The position numbers and the translations under genes were made by a program. 64,000 nucleotides of DNA from contig NC_005861.2 in NCBI RefSeq assembly GCF_000011565.2, forward strand, positions 1,426,001 through 1,490,000, in the 5' to 3' direction. Below, piece after piece: positions 1-10,448 of this stretch. Under the pieces are notes generated by a model. It did no database searches, had not been told where the DNA came from, and was given only the letters and a program-made list of their open reading frames with translations. The DNA is from Candidatus Protochlamydia amoebophila UWE25 (lineage in GTDB: Bacteria; Chlamydiota; Chlamydiia; Chlamydiales; Parachlamydiaceae). Position 1 is the stretch's first letter. Each line of letters opens with the position of its first letter.

Positions 1-927
1 TTAGACCAACTCCATCTTTACGATATTTACGTCCCTCTAACTAGTGCCGTGGATATTCGTTTATCTTATAAAGAGGCAGAAGATATTGTCATTGAATCTG
101 TCGCTCCTCTCGGTTCCGAATATCAATCTTTATTGGCGAAAGGATTAAAAGAAGAGCGTTGGGTAGATCGCTACGAAAACCAAAATAAGCGTTCGGGTGC
201 TTATTCTAGTGGATGTTTTGACAGTATGCCTTATATTCTTATGAATTATAAGAATCTTTTAAGAGATGTATTTACATTGGCTCATGAAGCTGGCCATAGC
301 ATGCACAGCCTTTATAGTCGCCGCACACAACCCTATCAATATAGCGACTATCCTATTTTCTTAGCAGAAGTCGCTTCAACTTTTAATGAAGATCTTTTGA
401 GTCGTTTACTTATTAATCGCTGTCAAGATCCTATTGAGAAAATTTTCTTAGTCAATCAAAAAGTTGAGGATATTCGAGCCACTTTATTTAGACAAACAAT
501 GTTTGCTGAATTTGAACTTTTAATCCATGAACAAGTAGAACAAGATATTCCTCTCACACCTCAGCTTCTTAAACAAGAATATCGCAAACTCAATCATAAA
601 TATTTTGGCCCCGACGTTATAATTGATAAAGCAATCGATATTGAATGGGCTCGTATTCCTCATTTTTATTATAATTTTTATGTATTTCAGTATGCAACTG
701 GGATTAGTGCAGCTCTTGCCATAGCAGACAAAGTTGTTAATGGTCAACAACAAGATCGTGAAAACTATCTGAACTTTCTAAAAGGAGGCTGCAGCCAATA
801 CCCTATTGAAATGTTAAAGATGGCAGGTATTGACATGGAATCTCCCCTTCCAGTCAAATCTACTATTCAAAAATTTGATCAACTTCTGAATGAACTTGAA
901 TCTTTATTGACGGACGTCAAAGTCTAG
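1..927 (+). CDS. pepF: Oligoendopeptidase F, C-terminal part (runs off the left edge)
   Basis: Zinc metallopeptidase of family M3B that degrades short peptides in the cytosol. The reading frame is open from base 1, so the true start lies upstream and about 309 C-terminal residues are visible. The zinc motif HEAGH is encoded from base 283, within the typical M3 context LAHEAGHSMHS, and the glutamate ligand region lies in AEVASTFNED downstream. The ATG-like GTG at 49 is only an internal valine codon. The gene ends before a strong hairpin and is followed by groES-groEL, the same order as in Chlamydiaceae (known for that family). Confidence is high. Confidence 0.93.
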   Translation, partial: LDQLHLYDIYVPLTSAVDIRLSYKEAEDIVIESVAPLGSEYQSLLAKGLKEERWVDRYENQNKRSGAYSSGCFDSMPYILMNYKNLLRDVFTLAHEAGHSMHSLYSRRTQPYQYSDYPIFLAEVASTFNEDLLSRLLINRCQDPIEKIFLVNQKVEDIRATLFRQTMFAEFELLIHEQVEQDIPLTPQLLKQEYRKLNHKYFGPDVIIDKAIDIEWARIPHFYYNFYVFQYATGISAALAIADKVVNGQQQDRENYLNFLKGGCSQYPIEMLKMAGIDMESPLPVKSTIQKFDQLLNELESLLTDVKV

Positions 928-938
928 CCTACCTAATT

Positions 939-967
939 GCCGACAAAGAAATGGGTTTCTTGTCGGC
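939..967 (+). terminator. Hairpin terminator after pepF
   Basis: The arms GCCGACAA and TTGTCGGC enclose a second short GAAA/TTTC stem with a small bulge. It starts 12 bases after the pepF stop codon. The downstream T tract is weak, so termination is inferred from the strong stem and its position between two transcription units. Confidence 0.65.
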
Positions 968-995
968 ATGTTAACTTTAGTTAGAAACCAAAAAA

Positions 996-1022
996 TTAGC
1001 AATTAAGTTGATTCACTGCTAA
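996..1022 (+). promoter_or_regulatory. Degenerate CIRCE element (probable HrcA operator) upstream of groESL
   Basis: Two 9-base arms, TTAGCAATT and CACTGCTAA, are separated by exactly 9 bases. This matches the TTAGCACTC-N9-GAGTGCTAA architecture of CIRCE, the operator of the HrcA heat-shock repressor. Each arm matches consensus at 7 of 9 positions and the outer TTAGCA/TGCTAA is perfect. A further partial half-site, CACTTGCTAA, follows at 1024-1033. It lies 112 bases before groES. HrcA-CIRCE control of groESL is established in Chlamydiae; its use here is inferred. Confidence 0.6.
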
Positions 1023-1054
1023 TTCACTTGCTAAAAAAAACTTAGCTGGTTATA

Positions 1055-1082
1055 TTGACTACCTCAATCACCATTAGATAGT
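1055..1082 (+). promoter_or_regulatory. Candidate sigma-70-type promoter for groESL
   Basis: A TTGACT box at 1055-1060 is followed 16 bases later by GATAGT at 1077-1082, about 50 bases before the groES start. The -35 is good and the -10 mediocre. The CIRCE-like element lies upstream of this promoter, so the true heat-shock promoter could instead be the weaker AT-rich sequence around 971-1000. Confidence 0.4.
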
Positions 1083-1133
1083 TAGTGCGGAATCTAACAT
1101 TAACTTTTAACTTAATAAATATAGGAGATCCCT

Positions 1134-1454
1134 ATGACACAAACTCAAACAGTCTCTCAAATCACGAAACTAAAACCTTTAGGAAATCGCGTTCTTGTTC
1201 GCCGCTTAGCCGCCGAAGAGAAGTTAAAAGGAGGAATCATTCTCCCCGACACTGCAAAAAAGAAACAGGAACAGGCAGAAGTCATAGCAATTGGAACAGG
1301 TAAAAAAGATAAAAACGGTACCTTAGTTCCCATGCCTGTCAAAATCGGTGATGTGATCCTTATGGAAAAATATTCGGGTCAAGAAATAACTCTAAATGAT
1401 GAGGAGTTAGTGATTCTTCGTGCCGATGATATCATTGCCATTGTAGAAAAATAA
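1134..1454 (+). CDS. groES: Co-chaperonin GroES
   Basis: Ten-kilodalton lid of the GroEL folding chamber, 106 residues, the usual length for the family. The diagnostic start of the fold (KPLGNRVLVRR), the mobile-loop region (KLKGGIILPDTAKKK) and the C-terminal ADDIIAIVEK are all visible. An AGGAG ribosome site lies 7 bases before the ATG. groEL follows 30 bases downstream, so the two form an operon, probably under HrcA control through the CIRCE-like site upstream. A longer overlapping reading frame starting at 1085 lacks a family match and is a shadow. Confidence 0.97.
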   Translation: MTQTQTVSQITKLKPLGNRVLVRRLAAEEKLKGGIILPDTAKKKQEQAEVIAIGTGKKDKNGTLVPMPVKIGDVILMEKYSGQEITLNDEELVILRADDIIAIVEK

Positions 1455-3107
<1,653 letters not shown>

Positions 3108-3131
3108 TCCATTCTTGCTTTTCTTAAGAGT

Positions 3132-3166
3132 AAAGGGAAGAACATGTTGTTCTTCCCTTTTTTATT
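3132..3166 (+). terminator. Rho-independent terminator of groESL
   Basis: A 13-base stem (AAAGGGAAGAACA paired with TGTTCTTCCCTTT) is followed by a T-rich tract, 25 bases after the groEL stop. It is a textbook intrinsic terminator. Confidence 0.9.
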
Positions 3167-3278
3167 TTGATCGGATTTTAAAATCTCTCAAAATATCCTT
3201 AAATTTATTTTAAGAATAAAATTAAAAAGATGTTGTCTTTAAATGACGATTTTTCTAAGATAAGCACTTCTTAAATAT

Positions 3279-3350
3279 TCCGGATTAGCTCAGCGGTAGA
3301 GCAGTGGACTGTTAATCCATTGGTCGCTAGTTCGAATCTAGCATCCGGAG
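3279..3350 (+). tRNA. tRNA-Asn (anticodon GTT)
   Basis: A complete 72-base cloverleaf can be folded by hand. The acceptor arms are TCCGGAT and ATCCGGA with discriminator G. The D-arm is GCTC...GAGC, the anticodon stem GTGGA/TCCAT with anticodon GTT at 3311-3313, and the T-arm GCTAG-TTCGAAT-CTAGC. The 3' CCA is not encoded. A hairpin terminator follows 15 bases downstream. Confidence 0.96.
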
Positions 3351-3365
3351 TTTCATCAAATGTTG

Positions 3366-3420
3366 TGATGCTTGCATGAGTATCAAAAAAACTCACGCAG
3401 CATCAATAACAGTTTTTTTA
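3366..3420 (+). terminator. Terminator of the tRNA-Asn transcript
   Basis: An imperfect stem pairs TGATGCTTGCATGAGT with ACTCACGCAGCATCA (3366-3405) and is followed by a run of seven T at 3413-3419. It ends the short tRNA transcription unit. Confidence 0.75.
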
Positions 3421-3979
3421 TTCAGTCCTCTAAAAAATATTCTTCTAAACCTCCTTATTCTATCCCTACATCCAGTTGAACAGAAAAATATTTGAACCCT
3501 TAGACTATTAATCACAAAAGCTCTCCTTGTCAATTTGGCCGTTTCTAGAAGCTAGTTAGTAATATTTTTGTCGTATTTTTTCCAGAAAAAATTCGCATGT
3601 TTTTTGCAAAAAAAGTTTTCAGATTCTTAAGAAATGGATAGCGAGGATTGAAAACTAAAATGAGATTTTTTTGCTTAATGACTCATTATTAGTTATCACT
3701 CTGATCAAATATTTCAAAAAGGAACTTCCTAAATTTATCTCATTTAAGAGGAAGAAGGCAGCAAACTAAGTATCTCCAAATCGATGAATAATTCGAAAAA
3801 CAACAATTGCTTCAATGATTAAAAAATAGAATAGATTAGGATGCTTGGGAATTAGCAAAACTTGATATTTAAATCTTTATCTCCGGGCAAAAACAAACTA
3901 GATCTCTAGTCTAGCCAATTTTTTTATGATAGTATTGTACATGTATAAACAATAGATGTTCATGACAAGGGAATATCCA
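3421..3979. other. Non-coding AT-rich gap between tRNA-Asn and uvsE
   Basis: No reading frame with a ribosome site, no RNA fold and no repeat was recognised here. The sequence just upstream of the next gene (about 3920-3960) presumably carries its promoter, but no box stands out. Confidence 0.5.
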
Positions 3980-4918
3980 ATGCATAAAATTAGATGGGGA
4001 CTGTGTTGTATTTTTAAAGAAGCTCCAATTAAGTTTCGCAAGACAACTGTGGCGTATATTGCAAGATTAAATAATCGAGGCGAACCTTATTTAAATTTTT
4101 TAAGTACATTAATCTTAAGTAATTTAAATACGTTGATAGCTGCTATTGAATATTGTAAACAATTTAATATTGGGAGTTTTCGAATTCAAAGTGAATTTCT
4201 TCCTTTATTTAAACATTCTCAATATGGTTACCAACTTGAGCAATTACCAGAAGCTGCGCTTATTTTCCAAAAATTTGAATACTGCAAAAAATTAGCTCAA
4301 ACAAATGCTGTTCGGCTAACCTTTCATCCTGATCAATTTGTCGTTCTTAACTCCCCTCACGAGCATGTCGTCAAAAATTCTATTCAAGAACTAGAATACC
4401 ATGGAGAAATAGCAGAATTATTAGGAGCAGATGTAATCAACATTCATGCGGGAGGAACATACGGAAATAAAGCAAAGGCTCTAACTAATTTTGCAGAGCG
4501 ATTTGAACGTTTATCAAAACGCGTTCGCACACGTTTAACAATAGAAAATGATGATCGGTGTTTTACTCCCCAAGATCTGCTTTCCCTTTGTCAACAACTC
4601 AAAATCCCCCTAGTTTATGATGTTCATCACCATCGTTGTTTACCCGATGAATTGTCCCTAGAACAAGCAAGCATTCAGGCTTATAAAACATGGGATCGAG
4701 AACCCCTTTTCCATATATCTTCTCCTTTAGAGGGCTGGAATGGACCAAAACGAGAAAGGCATCATGACTATATTGATATTCAAGATTTCCCTACCTGTTG
4801 GTTCGATTTTCCGGCAATGACAATTGAAATTGAGGCTAAAGCGAAAGAGCTAGCCATTTTCAAACTACAAGCTGAGCTTGATCTTATATTAAAAAAAATT
4901 AAACATGGGTTCGATTGA
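3980..4918 (+). CDS. uvsE: UV DNA damage endonuclease (UvsE/UVDE)
   Basis: Endonuclease that nicks DNA 5' of UV photoproducts and starts alternative excision repair. The protein has 312 residues and a TIM-barrel-like order of motifs: MHKIRWGLCCIF at the N-terminus, LTFHPDQFVVLNSP, ADVINIHAGGTYGNK, LTIENDD, VYDVHHHRC, HISSP and TIEIEAKAKELAI. These carry the metal-binding His, Glu and Asp residues of the family. I chose the ATG at 3980 over in-frame ATGs at 3956 and 3962 because AGGGA lies 8 bases upstream and the protein then starts at the usual point. It stands alone between two long gaps. Confidence 0.88.
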   Translation: MHKIRWGLCCIFKEAPIKFRKTTVAYIARLNNRGEPYLNFLSTLILSNLNTLIAAIEYCKQFNIGSFRIQSEFLPLFKHSQYGYQLEQLPEAALIFQKFEYCKKLAQTNAVRLTFHPDQFVVLNSPHEHVVKNSIQELEYHGEIAELLGADVINIHAGGTYGNKAKALTNFAERFERLSKRVRTRLTIENDDRCFTPQDLLSLCQQLKIPLVYDVHHHRCLPDELSLEQASIQAYKTWDREPLFHISSPLEGWNGPKRERHHDYIDIQDFPTCWFDFPAMTIEIEAKAKELAIFKLQAELDLILKKIKHGFD

Positions 4919-5305
4919 CTTATAATTTTTTTAGTTTATTTCTTAAAAAAAATTATATAGCCATACATTAAAAATACTAGCTTTAAAAAATAAACTAGCC
5001 TTGCTTAAGATTAGACTCCCCTAAAAAAATTAAAAGTTTGAGCAACTATGTCAAAAACTTGTTATGTTTGCTTCTATCTAAAAAGTTAAAATCCAAGCCA
5101 AATTAATATTTTTTTACTAAATCTGATGAAGATTTTAATTTCTAAATTGATTTCTCTTAATTTAGTAAAGTGATTACAAATTAATTTGCTTAACTTCTAG
5201 GCAAAAGATATCTTATCATTTTTATCTCCCTACTAAAGCAACTCAAATCCAAATTTTTTATAGGGCAGGATAAGCGATGGTTTAGCAACTAAAATTAAAT
5301 TTACG
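4919..5305. other. AT-rich gap, no gene seen
   Basis: This stretch has only short interrupted frames and poly-A/T tracts. I see no RNA fold, no clear terminator and no repeat. Confidence 0.5.
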
Positions 5306-6382
5306 ATGAAGAAAATTAAAATAAAGCCCGAAGCTTGCACAGAAATTGATCCGAAAAAATTAGCTGAAGTCGCTAATTTAACTTACGTGAACAATTTCAA
5401 ACATGGAATTACGCGAGAGCGTAAAGGCAAACAGTTTATATATAAAGATAGCAATGGCAAAATTATTATCGATTCTAATGAAATTAAACGTATTCAAGCT
5501 TTAGCTATTCCTCCTGCCTATACAGATGTTTGGATCTGTCCGAGTCTTAATGGTCATATTCAAGCTACCGGACGGGATGCGAAGGGTCGTAAACAATACC
5601 GTTACCATGCACTTTGGAAAGAAGTTAGCGATGAAACCAAATATGGCAAGATGATCGCTTTTGCTCAAGCACTCCCTACAATCAGAAAACGAATCAAACG
5701 AGATTTATCTTTAACCGAGATGTCAAAAGAAAAAATTTTGGCTGTAGTCGTTTATTTATTAGAAATGACGCTCATCCGTGTAGGAAATGAAGCATATGCA
5801 AAAGAAAATAATTCTTTTGGATTAACAACCCTACAAAATCATCATGTTTCGATTGAAGGAACTGAAATGACTTTTAAATTTATTGGTAAAAGCGGAAAGC
5901 AGCATACCATCACTCTATACGATAAACGTCTAGCAAAAATTGTCAAGCGTTGTAAAGATTTGCCAGGACAAGAGCTTTTTGAATACATGGATGAAAATGC
6001 CATGCCTGTATCAATCAGTTCTACAAATGTTAATGAATATTTACGTATGATCACAAACGATCATTTTACAGCTAAAGATTTTCGTACATGGGCAGGAACA
6101 GTGTTGACTGTCTTTGCTTTGCAAGAATTCGAACACTTTGACTCACATGCGCAAGCAAAGCGTAACATTGTCCAAGCCATAGAAAAAGTGGCTAAAAAGT
6201 TAGGCAATACCCCAGCCATTTGCCGCAAAAGTTATGTCCATCCAGAAGTCTTTAATGCTTACTTAGATCAAACTTTATTTAAGGTGACAAAGCGCCCAAG
6301 CAAAAAATCTGTAGATTTAGTCATGGAACTTAGTTTTGAAGAAACGTATGTTCTCAATTTTTTAAAAAAGCGAATGAAATGA
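5306..6382 (+). CDS. DNA topoisomerase IB (poxvirus/bacterial type)
   Basis: Relaxes supercoils through a 3'-phosphotyrosyl intermediate. It has 358 residues, typical of the small bacterial type IB enzymes. Visible signatures are IPPAYTDVWICP and NGHIQATGRDAKGRKQYRYH in the N-terminal clamp, then RVGNEAYAKENNSFGLTTL. The catalytic core residues lie in the TAKDFRTWAGTVL region, and the active-site tyrosine is Tyr310 in CRKSYVHP. Bacterial TopIB is sporadic and of suspected horizontal origin. It is a monocistronic gene with gaps of more than 350 bases on both sides. Confidence 0.93.
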   Translation: MKKIKIKPEACTEIDPKKLAEVANLTYVNNFKHGITRERKGKQFIYKDSNGKIIIDSNEIKRIQALAIPPAYTDVWICPSLNGHIQATGRDAKGRKQYRYHALWKEVSDETKYGKMIAFAQALPTIRKRIKRDLSLTEMSKEKILAVVVYLLEMTLIRVGNEAYAKENNSFGLTTLQNHHVSIEGTEMTFKFIGKSGKQHTITLYDKRLAKIVKRCKDLPGQELFEYMDENAMPVSISSTNVNEYLRMITNDHFTAKDFRTWAGTVLTVFALQEFEHFDSHAQAKRNIVQAIEKVAKKLGNTPAICRKSYVHPEVFNAYLDQTLFKVTKRPSKKSVDLVMELSFEETYVLNFLKKRMK

Positions 6383-6748
6383 GAAATTTCAAAGAAAATT
6401 CTAAATTATCGAGATTAAATAACAAAATTTTTTGCTTGAAATTTACCTATGAGGCAAAAATTTTGTAAGCGCAAGAATTTGCCAAACATTGAACTCTAAG
6501 TTTCAAAAAATCCACACATCATAAGATCATATCAATAATAATGCTAGCTAAGTTGACGGCAAAGATAAATTTGAACTTATAAGAGCATCTAAGGCGTCTT
6601 CATATCCATCCAAACTAGCGCCATGACAAGGAGGATCCCAAATTTTTCTCCTTCATTACGGCGAACTTCCTTCCAAATGAGAGCACATGGCGTTGGGACT
6701 AGTGTATAAAGTCAGTTCAATCTTTTTTTTAAAACTTAAATACAGTTG
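6383..6748. other. Gap between convergent topoisomerase IB and glycosyltransferase genes
   Basis: No complete gene is present. A short open stretch of about 36 codons on the minus strand (roughly 6596-6703) has no start codon or ribosome site and may be a relic. No clear bidirectional terminator was found. Confidence 0.4.
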
Positions 6749-7969
6749 CTAGTTAGCGATTAGTTTTAAACGATTTAATGCTTGTTCTGCCGCTTTTTGC
6801 CAAGTCCAATGCTCTTTAACATACTGACTCGCAGCCGCACCTTTAGATTTTGCAATAAAGGGATGATTAGCAATCCAACGCATTTGCATTGACAAAGCCT
6901 CTATGTCTGGTTCCATTAACCAACCTTCTCCTGCAAGCGTGTAACCACTAAAATGTAAACCTATCGATTTTTTTAAAGAAGGAATTAGCCATCCATAGGC
7001 ATTTGTCACAAAATCATCTGTTGCTCCCCCTTTAGTCACAAGAACTGGCAAACCACAAGCCATCGCTTCTAAAACCGGGAGACCAAATCCCTCTCCTCTA
7101 TAGGGATGTACTAAACAATCACAGGCTTTATAAATACTTGCAATTTGATTCGCGGTTAAATTTTCATCAAGATAAATAATTTCGGGCGCATTAGGTTTGT
7201 CTTGAAACTCTTTAAACATTTTTTCATATGTTTGTCCTGCATACGCCTCTTTAACTCCCACATCTTTGACAACCAAACAGACATCATCGAAGTTAGTAAA
7301 AGTTTTTAAATAACTTGTCAGAAGTAAATCAGGACCTTTTCGATAAATTGTGCCTCCTAAAAAAAGGAATTTAAATTTTTTATTTGTTTTGAGAGGAAAA
7401 GGTTCAATTTGCGGATTAAATGTCAGACAGTCAACCCCATTGGGTATCACAACAACTTTACTTTCTGGAACACCAGACTCTACAAATTCACGCTTAACAA
7501 AATGCGTGGGAACCCAAACTTCATCAACTTTTTTAATATTTTCAATCCATTCTAAAGGGATATAGCCATACTCCCAAGGCTGCATTAAAACCCATTTTCC
7601 TTTTTTAGGTGCTTGCCAATTAGGAGGCCAACTATGTCGCACTGTAATTTGAGCTTCTTGGGTAGATTCTATTTTTACAATGTGAACCCAATTTTTCAAT
7701 TCATCAATTACTCTGGGGTCTGCTAAAGTTTGCAAGGAACTTAAATTTCTATTTGATACGCAAGTTAATTTAACTCCCGGTACCTGCATTAATTGTTTTG
7801 AAAAACTTTGATTGACAAGAGACAAACTTCCCAAGTCTAAAAAAGACCCTTCCCAAACAATAGATAACGGAGCTGGTTCCTGGTTAATAGCAGGTGTTGA
7901 ATTTTGCGCTGATAAAATAGGGGTAAAGAAGAATAAACAATAATGGAAATATATGAATGCTATTTTCAT
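6749..7969 (-). CDS. Exported glycosyltransferase, GT4 (group 1) family
   Basis: GT-B retaining glycosyltransferase of 406 residues. The donor-binding half shows FKFLFLGGTIYRKGPDLLL, the acidic EX7E motif within GEGFGLPVLEAMACGLPVL, and a C-terminal helix (HWTWQKAAEQALNRL). The N-terminus is a hydrophobic leader (about residues 1-21, ending LSAQNS) that looks like a cleavable signal peptide. That is odd for a nucleotide-sugar enzyme, which normally works in the cytosol. It lies 18 bases downstream of the glycosyltransferase/FkbM gene and is probably cotranscribed with it. Substrate unknown; an exported enzyme could act in the inclusion or on host material. Confidence 0.82.
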   Translation of the reverse strand: MKIAFIYFHYCLFFFTPILSAQNSTPAINQEPAPLSIVWEGSFLDLGSLSLVNQSFSKQLMQVPGVKLTCVSNRNLSSLQTLADPRVIDELKNWVHIVKIESTQEAQITVRHSWPPNWQAPKKGKWVLMQPWEYGYIPLEWIENIKKVDEVWVPTHFVKREFVESGVPESKVVVIPNGVDCLTFNPQIEPFPLKTNKKFKFLFLGGTIYRKGPDLLLTSYLKTFTNFDDVCLVVKDVGVKEAYAGQTYEKMFKEFQDKPNAPEIIYLDENLTANQIASIYKACDCLVHPYRGEGFGLPVLEAMACGLPVLVTKGGATDDFVTNAYGWLIPSLKKSIGLHFSGYTLAGEGWLMEPDIEALSMQMRWIANHPFIAKSKGAAASQYVKEHWTWQKAAEQALNRLKLIAN

Positions 7970-7987
7970 GAGTAATTAGGTATCATT

Positions 7988-9631
7988 TTAATTTGGTTCT
8001 TCTAGCAATCCTAACTGTGCTAACGGGATAAATAAATAATCATTACCGGATAATTTTGAACTGGCATATCCAAAACTTTCAATGGTTTGAATTTTATTTT
8101 GTTTTTGCTCGTTATTAGAGATTTTGACGATCATGACAGGTTTATTTCTTTGGATTGTTTCCCATCCTCCGGCTAAAATTTCCATTACAAATTCTTCTAC
8201 ATTGATTTTAATCAATGAAATATTGTGTAAATGAAAATTATCTAGCTCGACAATTTGGACTTTATTTTTATTGTCTAAATAAAAAGGAGAAGAAACAATT
8301 TCATATCCTTCTTTAAGAATATGCATTGCTTTCCACTCCTTTTTTACCCCTAAAGCTTTGTGAAAAAGCTCTACCTGATGACAATTATTTAAATACATAT
8401 TGATGGCGAGTTCACAAAATATTTTGGCTTGTGGTTCGAATGCATAAACCTTTCCTTTTTCTCCTACTAATTTTGAGAGAGCTAAGGCGTGTGTTCCTAT
8501 ATGTGCACCCACATCGATCGCAATTGTGTCCGGTTTTACATATTTTTGAAATTGAGAATAAAAATGTTCTTCCCAATTGGCACCTTGCTTAATGGTATGA
8601 CTTTTAATGCGATCATTGTTTTCGTCTAATAAAAAAAGTTCTCGATTGCAAACACGATAAATTTGGTATTGATCCAGATTAAAATCTTTTGCAATTTCAC
8701 TCAAATAAAAGTCGTTTGTAAAATAAGGAGAAAGAATGGAATGAAAAATTGCAGGTGTAATTTCTTTTTCTGCATTCACTAATTTAAAGTTTTTCTGTTG
8801 ATCTAATGTTGCATCATCGCTTAAATGCATGAGAAAGCCAAATTCCCTTTCATTGCAAATGAATTGACCCATATTTTTTTTTCGAGCATATGTAGAAAAT
8901 GCTAAAAATTCATAATTTTTAAATCCTTCGGTAAAGCTCAGCTGACTTAAGAATGGAGCTTGAATCAAATAAACACCATGCACACAAGGGACTTGAAAAG
9001 TTCCAAGTTTTTGTCGATTTGCAATTGCTAGATAGTCTTCATGGTGTTTGTAATATCCCTCTTCCGTTACATCGCAAAAAAAATTACGGTAAGGATCATG
9101 AGGTTGTGGAAAAGGTCTTAAAAGTGGGCTAATAATGGGCTTATCTTTTTCTATTAGGTATTTTAACGTATGAGGAGCAATAAGCATATCGGAAGATAAT
9201 ATCAAACAATAATTGCAGCTTTGCTGTTGACAATTAGCCAAATACCCATTTTTAATATTTGCAAGCACTTTATTTTTTTCAATAAAATGTTTTTTTTCAT
9301 CTATACTTGAAGTATGATCCACAAAAACAAGACTCTGATAAAATTTCCTATTTTTTTCAACCCACTGCATCACAATTTTTCTTACATGCTTATTTTGATT
9401 ACAACAATCTATTTGCAAATGCATTTTTGCTTTATCATAATACAATTTTTCGATCGTTAGTAGAAAAGGAGGAATCAATTGATCATGATTGTCGATAATA
9501 GCCCCTACCCAAACAAGGTTTTGATCTTCTTCAAAAATATCTTTTTGCATCCAAGCTCTAACAAGAAAAAATAAAAGTAAGATACTGAGACTTATAAAAA
9601 GTAAGCTAAAAAAAAGAGATCGAAGTTTCAT
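7988..9631 (-). CDS. Membrane-anchored fusion of a lysyl-hydroxylase-like glycosyltransferase domain and an FkbM methyltransferase
   Basis: Protein of 547 residues. Residues 5-27 form one transmembrane anchor. Residues about 35-270 resemble the glycosyltransferase-like domains of animal procollagen lysyl hydroxylases (PLOD). In order: an acidic SSD motif near residue 143 followed by TLKYLIEKDKPIISPLL, then GYYKHHEDYLAIANRQKLGT and VPCVHGVYLI, then a C-terminal EFGFLMHLS. The order and wording match PLOD from memory. Residues about 370-530 are an FkbM-type SAM methyltransferase with AIDVGAHIGTHALALSKL, EPQAKIF and LIKINVEEFVMEILAGG. It precedes the GT4 gene in an apparent operon. The PLOD resemblance is by eye and needs a profile search; the FkbM domain is secure. 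Confidence 0.75.
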   Translation of the reverse strand: MKLRSLFFSLLFISLSILLLFFLVRAWMQKDIFEEDQNLVWVGAIIDNHDQLIPPFLLTIEKLYYDKAKMHLQIDCCNQNKHVRKIVMQWVEKNRKFYQSLVFVDHTSSIDEKKHFIEKNKVLANIKNGYLANCQQQSCNYCLILSSDMLIAPHTLKYLIEKDKPIISPLLRPFPQPHDPYRNFFCDVTEEGYYKHHEDYLAIANRQKLGTFQVPCVHGVYLIQAPFLSQLSFTEGFKNYEFLAFSTYARKKNMGQFICNEREFGFLMHLSDDATLDQQKNFKLVNAEKEITPAIFHSILSPYFTNDFYLSEIAKDFNLDQYQIYRVCNRELFLLDENNDRIKSHTIKQGANWEEHFYSQFQKYVKPDTIAIDVGAHIGTHALALSKLVGEKGKVYAFEPQAKIFCELAINMYLNNCHQVELFHKALGVKKEWKAMHILKEGYEIVSSPFYLDNKNKVQIVELDNFHLHNISLIKINVEEFVMEILAGGWETIQRNKPVMIVKISNNEQKQNKIQTIESFGYASSKLSGNDYLFIPLAQLGLLEEPN

Positions 9632-10448
9632 AAAGCCTTATTTTTGGATGCTAAATTAATTGAGAAATTTGTAATGGCCGAGAAATTTTATGCGAAAAGA
9701 AAAAAATTTAGAGTTCGCCTAAAATTCACTATGCTTTCTCATAATAATATGTTAGGAAACATAAAATTTTATTGAAAATTTATTATCAATAAAATTTTTA
9801 ATAAACAAACAATTTTATAATAAATATTATTAATGCAATTTATCATTCTATGACAAACACAGCCACTAACTAGATTAATCCAATACAAAAAAACACTCTC
9901 GTAAATCGAGTCCTATAAAAAAACTCAAAGCTTTAACAGACTTTGGGGTTACTTTTGGCAAAACATTTCATTTAAACATAATTTGTTAAAGTTATTATTA
10001 TACACTTATACTTATAAATAGGCGAATTCACCAATCCATTATTTCGAAACTTTGCAAGTAATGAGGATTGTTTAAAGTGGGCAGATGAACAGCAAAAAAA
10101 AAACAGCATGCCAATATTTATTAATAATTTGTTAGTAAGTTATTTAGGTAAAAAACCTATCTAAATAGTAACATCTTTGAATTAACCTTAATGAATTCAA
10201 AAATTCTCTTAAATCTCATCAAATTGGTCAAAAATCGCGCATGAGTTTTAATATTTTTAAAAACGCAGCCTCCTCTTAACTCACCTTTTTATAGTGCGCG
10301 TTTTACCATTAAATAGGAGCCGCACAATCTCACCCATCCTGTAAAATCCACAGATATGGATGCTAGGTTAATCACTGCTTCCCTGACACACGAAGCAATA
10401 ATCTCTTGTTTCAAAAATTTCGACATGATTTCTATTAGTTAATTTTTG
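9632..10448. other. Long AT-rich gap with one 45-codon minus-strand frame
   Basis: No recognised gene is present. On the minus strand, 10426-10289 is an uninterrupted 45-codon frame starting with ATG. It encodes a segment containing INLASISVDFTGWVRLCGSY, lacks a ribosome site and is probably a relic. Small hairpins (for example CTCG/CGAG at 9898-9910) occur without T tracts. Confidence 0.4.

Noticed and set aside
1085-1303. 72-codon frame overlapping groES
   Set aside because: Out of frame with groES and explained entirely by it.
7350-7565. 71-codon plus-strand frame within the GT4 gene
   Set aside because: Antisense shadow with no start signal.
9898-9960. Hairpins in the gap after the FkbM gene as an RNA gene
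   Set aside because: Stems are short, partly rely on G-T pairs and match no RNA family I recognise.
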